NCBI GenBank assembly: GCA_051747265.1
Contig: JBNJFY010000003.1
Location: forward strand, 310,001 to 374,000
From: JBNJFY01 sp051747265
GTDB lineage: Bacteria > Bacteroidota > Rhodothermia > Balneolales > Balneolaceae
Reading direction: 5' to 3'
Length of the DNA: 64,000 nucleotides
A program made the translations under genes and the position numbers. Below the pieces are notes generated by a model. It saw nothing but the letters and a program-made list of their open reading frames with translations. It made no database searches and was not told the origin of the DNA. Shown here piece by piece: positions 54,016 through 62,044 of the stretch. The stretch's first letter is position 1. The number at the start of each line of letters is the position of its first letter.

Positions 54016-55032
54016 ATGGAGTTAAACCTATTTACCACCACACCACAATCGGTGGAGTTCAATTCAACAGATTTTTTAAAAGAATTAAAACGGATTATTC
54101 ATCAAAGTGAGACGAATGAGTATCAGGGGACATTAATTTATAGCGATAATCGTCTGATCGACCCCTGGTTGGTGGCCGATTTAGTAGTCAGTGAGACACG
54201 GCATTTGCTTCCCATGATTGCTTTGCAACCAGTGTATATGCATCCCTATACCGTAGCCAAAAAGATCTCCACCATTGGCTATTTGTACGAACGCCCCATA
54301 GCCTTAAACCTGATTGCTGGGGGCTTTAAGAATGATTTAACGGCCCTTGATGATCAAACCGAACACGATCGTCGATACGACCGATTGCGGGAATACACAG
54401 AAATTATTCAGCAACTCTTGCAATCCGATCAGCCAGTAACCTACGAGGGAGAGTTTTACTCTATATACAACTTAAAGCTATCACCGCCACTGCCCGATCC
54501 ATTGATGCCCGAGTGGTATTTGTCCGGCTCCTCGGATGCGGCTCATCGTACGGCGGAACAGTTGGAGGCCAAATTATTGGAATATCCAGAGCCGGCCTCT
54601 CATTATTTAATCCCTGAGAATATGCCCACGCCGCCCTCTACCGGAGTACGGTTGGGCATTTTAGCTCGTCCTACACATCAAGCAGCCTGGACCGAGGCTC
54701 GCCGTCGGTTCCCAGAAACGCGTCAAGGCAAGCTGACGCACAAAGTGGCCAATGCCGTATCCGATTCGAAATGGCACCACCGATTGTCTGAACACGATGG
54801 TGAATCTATGGATGAGGAACCGGTATATTGGCTCGGACCTTTTCAGCATTATCAAACATTTTGCCCCTATCTGGTTGGTCAGTATGAAGAAGTTGCCCAA
54901 GAATTATCGCACTATTTACGGGCTGGATATAATACATACATCCTGGATATTCCCGTCTCCGAGGCCGAGTTACAGCATACGCTGCATGTTTTCAAATTGG
55001 CACAGCGACATCTTAACCATCAAGAGTCATGA
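54016..55032 (+). CDS. LLM-class flavin-dependent monooxygenase (SsuD-like)
   Basis: 338 residues; AGGAG lies 8 bases before the ATG. A luciferase-like TIM-barrel enzyme, closest in look to alkanesulfonate monooxygenases: PMIALQPVYMHPYTVAKKIS, LYERPIALNLIAGGFKNDL, and HDRRYDRLREYTEIIQQLL. These use reduced FMN and oxygen. In this operon, next to an adenylation enzyme and a carrier protein, it may oxidise an amino acyl group on the carrier or the free product rather than a sulfonate; that is inference. Its last 4 bp overlap the adenylation gene (ATGA), so they are coupled. No flavin reductase is adjacent. Confidence 0.88.
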   Translation: MELNLFTTTPQSVEFNSTDFLKELKRIIHQSETNEYQGTLIYSDNRLIDPWLVADLVVSETRHLLPMIALQPVYMHPYTVAKKISTIGYLYERPIALNLIAGGFKNDLTALDDQTEHDRRYDRLREYTEIIQQLLQSDQPVTYEGEFYSIYNLKLSPPLPDPLMPEWYLSGSSDAAHRTAEQLEAKLLEYPEPASHYLIPENMPTPPSTGVRLGILARPTHQAAWTEARRRFPETRQGKLTHKVANAVSDSKWHHRLSEHDGESMDEEPVYWLGPFQHYQTFCPYLVGQYEEVAQELSHYLRAGYNTYILDIPVSEAELQHTLHVFKLAQRHLNHQES

Positions 55033-56663
55033 TTTATGAATGGGCACGGCATCAAGCCGAACGTATACCTGAATATCCAGCCATTACCATGGGGGCTCAT
55101 CAGTTAACCTATGAACAACTGGAAACCAAGAGTAATCAACTAGCTGGGGTATTGCTTCAGTGTGGAGTTCATAAATTCGATCGAGTAGGTTTACTGTTAG
55201 AGAAAACCCCTGATGCGGTGGTGGGCATGCTGGGGATCAATAAAGCGGGGGGGATGTACGTACCGTTGGATATCCAAAGTCCCGGCGAACGCTTGATGCG
55301 TATCGTTACCTCCGCGGATCCGGCTATATTACTAGTAGATCATCATGGGATTGATGTTTTAATGGAGATGCGAACACGGAGTGCTAAGATTGCTCAAATC
55401 CCTTGGATTTGGTGGTCCGAACGGGCATTGCCCAACGATCAAGCGGAGGGTTGTTTAGCTACCTGGAAAGATTTGGATACTGAACCCATCGTGGCCCATG
55501 GCGTATTGCATGATAATACTAAGCCAGCCCATCTGTTATTCACCTCCGGATCTACCGGTCAGCCTAAAGGTGTGGTTATCAAGCACGAGAATGTGGAAGC
55601 ATTTATAAAATGGGCGGTTTCGTACTTTGATATCAGCCAGGGTGATCGGATATCGGGCCATGCCCCTTTGCACTTCGATCTGTCTACCTTCGATATGTAC
55701 GGCGCGATGGCCGCCGGTGCACAGCTGTTTATGGTACCTAGCGAAATGAACGTGATGCCCACGCGGATTGCCGAGTTTATTTCCGAAAATGAGCTAGATC
55801 AGTGGTTTTCAGTGCCCTCGCTACTCAGTTATATGGCTCGTTTTGATGTAGTACCCGATGGAGGATATGCGCATTTAGATCGTCTGTTGTGGTGTGGAGA
55901 GGTGTTTCCGGTTCCCGCATTACAATACTGGATGCGGAAGTTGCCCGGCGTCACCTTTACCAATTTATATGGGCCTACCGAAGCTACTATAGCCAGCAGC
56001 TACTACACGGTGCCAGCTATTCCAGAGTCGGATCAGCGAATTCCCATCGGTAAACCGTGCGAAGGTGAACAGCTATACGTTTTGGATGATCAGCTTCAGC
56101 AAGTTTCACAGGGAGAAATAGGAGATCTCTACATAGCCGGCAAGGGATTGAGTCCGGGATATTGGCGAGACAAGTCTAAAACGGAGGAAGTTTTCTCTGT
56201 GGTTGTAAATGAACTGGGGGAGCCAGAACGTATCTATAAAACGGGAGATTTGGCCTCGGTTGGAATTGATGGTCTCCACTACTTTCACGGTAGAGCAGAT
56301 TACCAAATCAAGAGCCGCGGCTATCGTATTGAGCTCGGGGAAATTGAAAATGCCTTATCCGATTTGGCCCGATTGCGTGAGTTCGCGGTGGTTCCGGTAA
56401 GCAAGGGAGGATTTGAAGGAACCTCCATTGGCTGTGCCTATGTGTGTAAAGACAAATCTCTGATTACACCTACCTGGATCAAAAAACAATTGGCTCAAAA
56501 ATTACCCAATTATATGATCCCCCACTATTGGTGTGAATATGACAAGCTGCCTAGAAATGGCAATGGTAAAATTGATAGGAGAGGAATATCGGAGCGATTC
56601 GAGGAGCAGCATAAAACATTCTTTAAAGTAAGTCAGGACGTGAATGTTGATCAAAAGAATTAA
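55029..56663 (+). CDS. Stand-alone amino acid adenylation enzyme (DltA/NRPS-like)
   Basis: 544 residues, a single adenylation domain without condensation, carrier or thioesterase parts. Core motifs: A3 LLFTSGSTGQPKGVV, A4 HFDLSTFDMYGAMAAG, A5 NLYGPTEATIASSYY, A7 YKTGDLASV, A8 GRADYQIKSRGYRIELGEIE and A10 NGKIDR with the catalytic Lys. The A4 Asp that binds the alpha-amino group is present, so the substrate is an amino acid. The look of A4 and A5 (FDLSxxDxY, NLYGPTEA) is like DltA, the D-alanine ligase, suggesting a small residue. It would load the carrier protein encoded next. It overlaps the monooxygenase gene by 4 bp. Confidence 0.92.
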   Translation: MIYEWARHQAERIPEYPAITMGAHQLTYEQLETKSNQLAGVLLQCGVHKFDRVGLLLEKTPDAVVGMLGINKAGGMYVPLDIQSPGERLMRIVTSADPAILLVDHHGIDVLMEMRTRSAKIAQIPWIWWSERALPNDQAEGCLATWKDLDTEPIVAHGVLHDNTKPAHLLFTSGSTGQPKGVVIKHENVEAFIKWAVSYFDISQGDRISGHAPLHFDLSTFDMYGAMAAGAQLFMVPSEMNVMPTRIAEFISENELDQWFSVPSLLSYMARFDVVPDGGYAHLDRLLWCGEVFPVPALQYWMRKLPGVTFTNLYGPTEATIASSYYTVPAIPESDQRIPIGKPCEGEQLYVLDDQLQQVSQGEIGDLYIAGKGLSPGYWRDKSKTEEVFSVVVNELGEPERIYKTGDLASVGIDGLHYFHGRADYQIKSRGYRIELGEIENALSDLARLREFAVVPVSKGGFEGTSIGCAYVCKDKSLITPTWIKKQLAQKLPNYMIPHYWCEYDKLPRNGNGKIDRRGISERFEEQHKTFFKVSQDVNVDQKN

Positions 56664-56695
56664 TTAACAATCTAGAGATGTAATCGGTGAATCGT

Positions 56696-56965
56696 ATGAG
56701 AGCAAACATGAATTATTTAGACCAGACCCGCCAAATAGTGTGCGATACCTTATTAGTTGAAGAAATTGATCCACAGTTAGATTTATTTGAAGCAGGGCTT
56801 ATGGATTCCTTAGCCTTAGTCAATCTGATCATGAATATTGAGGATTCCTTCGATATAACTGTTCCTGTAGACCAGCTTCATATTGATGATTATCGAACGG
56901 TATACTCTATCAGCGGACTGGTGAAACGACTATCCAACCATAATATGAGAACACAGCATGGCTAA
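56696..56965 (+). CDS. Stand-alone peptidyl/acyl carrier protein
   Basis: About 89 residues from ATG 56696; GTG 56687 and ATG 56708 are alternatives. The four-helix carrier fold is evident, with the phosphopantetheine site Ser in DLFEAGLMDSLALVNLIMNI and the recognition helix IEDSFDITVPVDQLHIDDYR. It resembles DltC. A phosphopantetheinyl transferase, encoded elsewhere, must activate it. The adenylation enzyme 32 bp upstream should load its thiol with an amino acid. The next gene overlaps its end by 8 bp, which indicates translational coupling. Confidence 0.9.
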   Translation: MRANMNYLDQTRQIVCDTLLVEEIDPQLDLFEAGLMDSLALVNLIMNIEDSFDITVPVDQLHIDDYRTVYSISGLVKRLSNHNMRTQHG

Positions 56966-58079
56966 ATCGGTTAGTGAATCACACCAAACGGATATTTCAG
57001 TACCATCACCGGTAGTTTCCCAACCAAAATCAATTGTACCATTTGAACGAGATCACGCCGAACGGGTAGCTGAGTTGCTACAACAGTATTTCCCCTTTAA
57101 TCGTAAAATATCAACTTCGTATTTAGCCAAATTGTTGGTCAGTCATCATTTGCGCCAGGAGTTGATCAAAGATTACACTCCGTCATTGGTCTGTTTGACT
57201 GAAGATGATTCTGTGTGTGGTTTTCTGGCGGTGGATAATCGTATGTATAACTTCAAAGACGGAGAAATCCGAGTGGCACATGCCAGTAAATTTGTGTTGA
57301 CCCGGGAAGTTCGATTGTCGCTCACTGCCTTTCGGATATTGCGTGATTTTATTGATGGTCCACAAGATCTTTCCATTACGGATGATGCCAATGAGTCCAG
57401 CCGATTGCTATGGGAGCGACTTGGTGGAGTTATGGTTCCGGAGCATAGCATCTATTATAAATTGCCTCTGCGCCCGGTTTCTTTCGCGGTGAATACATTG
57501 ATCAAAGAAGAATGGGAATTTAGTAAGGCGATAGCTAAGACGGTTGGAATCGGGTTGGATTATCTGGGCATGCGTGCTCGGGTGCCTTTTTTTGTAAAGC
57601 AAAATCCGCGATTGGAGTTTGTGGAGCTAACGGATGAATTGTTGTTGCAAGGCTATCGAGGGGTCTGCTCGAAGTATGATCTTTATCCCAAGTTTGATTT
57701 GGATGATTTAACACCAAGGTTAAACCTGACCAAGCAGGAGGTGCAATTCGGAAAGTTACAACGTGTTGCATTACTGAATGATGAACAGAAATTGGTGGGT
57801 TGGTTTATCTATTACTTAAACCGGGGTGATAACTGTGAAGTTTTGGAGGCGCAATCGCAGCGTGGATATGAGAATGATCTGTTTCATGCGCTCACTTGGC
57901 ATGCGTATCACCGGGGGGGAGTTCAATTATCCGGACGTCTTTGTGGGGTTCAGTTTGGGACCTTTTTTGCCTTGCGAACGTTTTGTTTACCGGGGCATTT
58001 GTGGATGATGATGCATGCTAAGGATGGTGAGTTGTTTGAGGAGATTAGAGCTGGTCGATCCTTTTTTCCACGTATTTAA
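56958..58079 (+). CDS. GNAT-fold protein of the carrier-protein cassette
   Basis: 373 residues, soluble. It looks like two linked GNAT-type halves: the first with TPSLVCLTEDDSVCGFLAVD, FKDGEIRVAHASKFVLTREV and DANESSRLLWERLGGVMVPE (the last resembles the GNAT motif where the acceptor side changes), the second around KLQRVALLNDEQKLVGWFIY and CEVLEAQSQRGYENDLFHAL. Such double GNAT proteins can be acyl- or aminoacyl-transferases. Given its coupling to a carrier protein, it may move the amino acyl group from the carrier or acylate it. The substrate is unknown, and true GNAT identity is moderately supported. Overlaps the carrier gene by 8 bp and is the last gene of the operon. Confidence 0.65.
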   Translation: MAKSVSESHQTDISVPSPVVSQPKSIVPFERDHAERVAELLQQYFPFNRKISTSYLAKLLVSHHLRQELIKDYTPSLVCLTEDDSVCGFLAVDNRMYNFKDGEIRVAHASKFVLTREVRLSLTAFRILRDFIDGPQDLSITDDANESSRLLWERLGGVMVPEHSIYYKLPLRPVSFAVNTLIKEEWEFSKAIAKTVGIGLDYLGMRARVPFFVKQNPRLEFVELTDELLLQGYRGVCSKYDLYPKFDLDDLTPRLNLTKQEVQFGKLQRVALLNDEQKLVGWFIYYLNRGDNCEVLEAQSQRGYENDLFHALTWHAYHRGGVQLSGRLCGVQFGTFFALRTFCLPGHLWMMMHAKDGELFEEIRAGRSFFPRI

Positions 58080-58099
58080 TATGAACCAATACCAGTCTC

Positions 58100-58410
58100 A
58101 GCAATACCCATACTTGTGCTGGTTTGGGAATTCGATCGCAATGACTGCTTTACTCAGCACAAGTCTCCGCTTCGCTCAGACTTGCGCTGGCTGGGGATAA
58201 AAAAAGCACCCTTCTGATGCCATTGGTAATCTGGGTGCGCATCCTCCCTCTGAGTCTCCCTCCGGGCACGTTCATCGTCGTTGGTAAATGTATAGCTACG
58301 AGGGAGAATGTTCGTGCTGGTTTTTAACTGGGAATTCGATCGCAATGACTGCTTTACTCAGCACAGGTCTCCGCTTCGCTCAGACTTGCGCTGGTTTGGG
58401 GTTCATAAAG
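58100..58410. repeat. Diverged copy of the 39.8-42.5 kb repeat family
   Basis: Repeat sequence after the biosynthetic operon. Shared landmarks are TCCCTCTGAGTCTCCCTCCG at about 58244, CGAGGGAGAATGTTCGTGCTGG, and two copies of a block reading CGCAATGACTGCTTTACTCA followed by GCACA(A/G)GTCTCCGCTTCGCTCAGA (near 58138 and 58340). The phrase is close to the one at 13.4 kb. The gap 58080-58514 otherwise contains only the terminator for the GH5 gene. Confidence 0.7.
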
Positions 58411-58437
58411 CTATTATTTGTATGAAATACTGGAAAT

Positions 58438-58472
58438 AAAAAAAGCAGACTGGCGGTTAAACCAGTCTGCTT
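58438..58472 (-). terminator. Rho-independent terminator of the GH5 gene
   Basis: Stem GCAGACTGG (58445-58453) with CCAGTCTGC (58462-58470), loop CGGTTAAA; the A-run at 58438-58444 reads as a T-run on the minus strand. Confidence 0.9.
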
Positions 58473-58514
58473 GCTCTGACTAAAGAGGGATCTATTATAG
58501 ATCAGACGTTATAA

Positions 58515-60614
58515 TTAGTTAGTCGCACTGATCGCGTTGATATGATCAACGAATGCGTTATAGATCTCTTCATCAGCTCTACCACCCGGCCAGCAAATAT
58601 TACCACCGTATTCGTAGCATTTCACGTAATCGGCGGTTAGCTGCCACAACAGACTACCATCCATCTTAATGCTCTCGGCATGATCAAACAGATCTTGATA
58701 GACAGTCAGCACACGATCATCACCCCAGCCGGGGAATCCGTACTCACCCAGAACAAAGGGCTTATTTACGTTTTCGGCAATGCGAGCGTGATCACTCAAC
58801 CATGCGTGCTGCGCGTCAATCATATCTTGATCAACAGAACTTCCGAAACCGAACTCTGACGGATACCAATGCGCGGTACCGTAATCAATTTCAGGAATTT
58901 CAGTGTTTAGGATATAACTGGTTCCCTCGTTCGCACGCAGGGCATAGGTGTTGCTGTACTGATCCGAAGAATACTCACTAGGTACGCCCTCATCGAAGCC
59001 TTCCTCACCGGTAGAGACCATGTGGTTGGAATCAATAGACTTGATGAATTGAGCGATATCTTGATACCAATCGGCCAATTCTTGAGGATTACCACCCGGC
59101 AAACGACCCTCGTTCATAATTTCCCAAGAGAAGATCGCGGGCTCGTTCTTGTAAGCTACACCGGTAACGGTGTTTACACGGTTCAACAACATCTCGATGT
59201 AATCCTTGAACCAACGCTGTGTATCGGGATCGTTAATGAAGTGAGACATACCGCCACCAGCATTGCCATCCCATTCGTTGTACTGACGGATACCACCTAA
59301 CTGGCTCCAGTAGTTCACGAAAGTAAGAACAAAGCGAATACCTTTTTCTTTACCTTTGGCGATTACGTTATCCAATCGCTTTAGATCTTCTTCATTGTAT
59401 TCGCCGGGACGAGGTTGCAGTGAAATATCGTTGCTGTATTGTGCAGGACCGTCATAGAATCCCCACATACGAACTACATTAACACCCGCTTCTTCGAATC
59501 CATCCAAGGCACGATTAACAACGCTAACATCTACCTTTTCGTAATTAGGCAAGTGATAAGCGTTGGTACCGGCATAACGGAATACTTGACCATCAACCAC
59601 GAAGTCGCCATTCTCAACAGATACGAATGATCCATTACTGGGCGTAGTTCCCCCACCTCCACTGCTAGCTGCTTCAACTGAGAAGCTGTACGTGGCAGAC
59701 CAATTTTGGTCAGCCCCATCGCCATCTGCTTGTACGCGCCAGTAATAGGTCTGGCCGTTATCCAAGTTGGAAGCAGTGTAAGATGTAGAGGATACAATCT
59801 CATCAGTGGCCGGGTTAGATAGATCGCTATTGGTACCCAACTGAACTTGATAGTCGGTTACACCATCCAGTGCTTCCCATTGCAGATCAACAGAAGTAGC
59901 CAAATCAGCAGCTCCATCTTCGGGACTGGTTAATGTAGCCGCTGGAACGATACTATTGGGTGCTGTAGAGAAGTTGCGAACTTCTGACCAATCACTCGGT
60001 CTGTCATCCAATACTGGATTCACGCGCCAAAAGTAATCCTCATTTCCATCCAGGTTAATCACTGAGATTCCGGATTTATCTATCACAGAATCACGCACCA
60101 AATCGCTAAACTGGTTATCCATAGAGATCTGGAAGTGGTAATCAGCGGAAGAAACCTGTTCCCAGTCAAATTGAACGTTTTCCGGTTCTACTTCGACCCC
60201 CTCATCTGGAGCTTTCAAAGCAACGGTTACCGGTTCTACGTCGGTACTGGTGGTTGTAAAGAGCCAAACCTCAGACCAAGGACCTTCGGCTTCGGTAGTT
60301 TGGGACCGAACCTTCCAGTAATAGGTCTTTTCAGCATCTAAAGAATCAACAGATACGGAAGTATTACGAGTTACTGTATCAGCAACATAAGTTTCGAAGT
60401 TGACTGATTCAGAAAGGAGTAAACGGTAATTTTCCGCTCCCGGACTAGATTTCCAGGAAAATTCTAAGTCAACGGATTGATTTTTGGCTTTGTTTGTCGG
60501 TGAAACCAGCACCGGTTCCTTCAGCTCACTCTGAAGTTCGGGGATGACTTCACACTGGGTTAATATTGATATGAGAAAGACGGCAGTAAATAAATATAGA
60601 AATCTTGATTTCAT
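58515..60614 (-). CDS. Secreted lipoprotein with Fn3-like domains and GH5-type glycoside hydrolase
   Basis: 699 residues. The signal peptide ends in a lipobox with Cys21 (ISILTQC), so the protein is lipidated and exported. Three fibronectin-III-like repeats follow (each ending YYWKVR or YFWRV/YYWRV and PWSEVWLF, SDWSEVRNF, QNWSATYSF), then a Gly/Ser linker (SSGGGGTTPSNG) and a (beta/alpha)8 hydrolase domain. Catalytic residues are Glu502 in FSWEIMNEGR (acid) and Glu624 in FVLGEYGFPGW (nucleophile). It resembles GH5 endo-beta-mannanases (NAYHLPNYEKVD, VRMWGFYDG). Substrate beta-mannan or a related glycan is inferred. Alone in its transcript. Confidence 0.9.
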   Translation of the reverse strand: MKSRFLYLFTAVFLISILTQCEVIPELQSELKEPVLVSPTNKAKNQSVDLEFSWKSSPGAENYRLLLSESVNFETYVADTVTRNTSVSVDSLDAEKTYYWKVRSQTTEAEGPWSEVWLFTTTSTDVEPVTVALKAPDEGVEVEPENVQFDWEQVSSADYHFQISMDNQFSDLVRDSVIDKSGISVINLDGNEDYFWRVNPVLDDRPSDWSEVRNFSTAPNSIVPAATLTSPEDGAADLATSVDLQWEALDGVTDYQVQLGTNSDLSNPATDEIVSSTSYTASNLDNGQTYYWRVQADGDGADQNWSATYSFSVEAASSGGGGTTPSNGSFVSVENGDFVVDGQVFRYAGTNAYHLPNYEKVDVSVVNRALDGFEEAGVNVVRMWGFYDGPAQYSNDISLQPRPGEYNEEDLKRLDNVIAKGKEKGIRFVLTFVNYWSQLGGIRQYNEWDGNAGGGMSHFINDPDTQRWFKDYIEMLLNRVNTVTGVAYKNEPAIFSWEIMNEGRLPGGNPQELADWYQDIAQFIKSIDSNHMVSTGEEGFDEGVPSEYSSDQYSNTYALRANEGTSYILNTEIPEIDYGTAHWYPSEFGFGSSVDQDMIDAQHAWLSDHARIAENVNKPFVLGEYGFPGWGDDRVLTVYQDLFDHAESIKMDGSLLWQLTADYVKCYEYGGNICWPGGRADEEIYNAFVDHINAISATN

Positions 60615-61327
60615 AATAATACTGTTAATGGTGGTTTAACTGTAGTTGTGGATAATGATTTGTTGTGGTTATTAACTCGCCTACTACTGTAGTTATTTTT
60701 ATGACGTATGCGTAGTAGGTTTTTGCTGCTTAAATAAAGGTGTATGACACGGAATTGTTTCATTATCGACTTCTAATTTCGTGTATAGAAGAATGTCTGA
60801 GGAAGGGGCTATTTTTAACTATATGTGAGCCAGTGGCTTAGCGAGATGCGGGCAAAATAAAAATTAAGGGTTTCTAATATTAGGGCCCGTATCACATAGA
60901 AATGCTATTGTTATTGCGGCCGCTAAGTTTAATGAAATTAGATACTTAGGTCGGATAAACTTTTGGGAGGGAAGCAGTTACTATAGATCTATCTTGTCAG
61001 CTCAAGGTCAAGAAATGAATGGCTGAACAAACAGACTAGGGGTGTGAATAAATGAAAAATTAGTTGAGCTACAAAATATGAATGATGAGTAGAGGTGGGA
61101 GTTACGCAACCATTATAATCCAATTGCCTCTAGGTTAGCTGTAGCGCCAAACACCAGTTACATAAGGTAGGCAGGGGATTGCCGTACTACATTCGCAATG
61201 ACAGGTAGTTTTGCAAAGCCCTCTATTGTTGTTACAGATGTAGGTTGGATAAATATCTGTATACTTTTGAAGCTCAACTAGTTGTAGGAGTTATGTACGG
61301 GAAGTGGATATGAAATATGGATATCTA
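60615..61327. other. Intergenic region upstream of the GH5 gene
   Basis: 713 bp, AT-rich. It contains the GH5 promoter on the left and the degraded MITE-like copy F near 61099-61223. No gene is seen; there is nothing else recognised. Confidence 0.55.
61099..61223 (-). mobile_element. MITE-like element, copy F (degraded)
   Basis: The right half is well kept (GGGGATTGCCGTACTACATTCGCAATGACAGG, ending GTTTTGCAAAGCCCTC at 61208-61223), in reverse orientation like copies C and D. The left half is eroded and the left boundary is approximate. No target duplication visible. Confidence 0.6.
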
Positions 61328-62044
61328 TTAAGCTGTTATTGCTTGGTGAAATTTCTTCAGCTCATGATCGGTGCATGGTTTAAATGTGATATTTCGATTA
61401 AACATAAACCAACGATCATGTCTGGTTTGATAAGGACCAAAACCCGCCCGTTGGCAACCTTTTAAAGAGGGGATATTATCAATGCCGACGAAGGTTAATA
61501 TCTGATGAGCGCCAATGTTAGAAGCTTCTTCTGATATACGAGCAACAGCCGCGGGCATGATCCCCATACCTCGGAAGTCGGGATGCATATAGGCACCTTC
61601 TAATAAGGCTTGATGGGATTCCAATTCAGGAAATGCTACTCCCAAATGCTTTCGAATTTTTTCATTTTGATTGGCTCCAATTAACCATTGCATAAAGCCC
61701 GGACGGTCATTGTTGTCAACGGCAACATAACATTGGGGGATTTGGGCCTCCACCAAGTTTAGTTGACGTGCTTTCCAGCGAGGATTTTGGCGGGAATATT
61801 CTGAATCTATGATTAAAGGTTGGATATCTCGCTCCTCCATAGGGCGGATAAAAATTTCAATTTTGGCCGAAGGTGCTGGAAAGGGGGTGGTGAGATCCCT
61901 CATCAAACAGATAGCGGGGGAGTAGGAGTGTATACGATTGGTAAGTTCCTTCCAAAAAATATCACCGCGACCTTTTCTGATTAGTTGCAAACCATTTTTA
62001 AGTGATTGAGGTATAGATTGGGGAGACAAAATTTTCATGTTCAT
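61328..62044 (-). CDS. GNAT-family N-acetyltransferase
   Basis: 238 residues. A basic N-terminal stretch precedes a GNAT domain (about 65-215) with IEIFIRPMEERDIQPLI, CYVAVDNNDRPGFMQWLIGA, and the acetyl-CoA motif MHPDFRGMGIMPAAVARISE followed by HQILTFVGIDNIPSLKGCQR. No signal peptide, so cytoplasmic. The start codon overlaps the stop of the upstream GH18 gene by 4 bp (ATGA), so they are coupled. This suggests acetylation of an amino sugar, but that is only inference. Confidence 0.85.
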   Translation of the reverse strand: MNMKILSPQSIPQSLKNGLQLIRKGRGDIFWKELTNRIHSYSPAICLMRDLTTPFPAPSAKIEIFIRPMEERDIQPLIIDSEYSRQNPRWKARQLNLVEAQIPQCYVAVDNNDRPGFMQWLIGANQNEKIRKHLGVAFPELESHQALLEGAYMHPDFRGMGIMPAAVARISEEASNIGAHQILTFVGIDNIPSLKGCQRAGFGPYQTRHDRWFMFNRNITFKPCTDHELKKFHQAITA

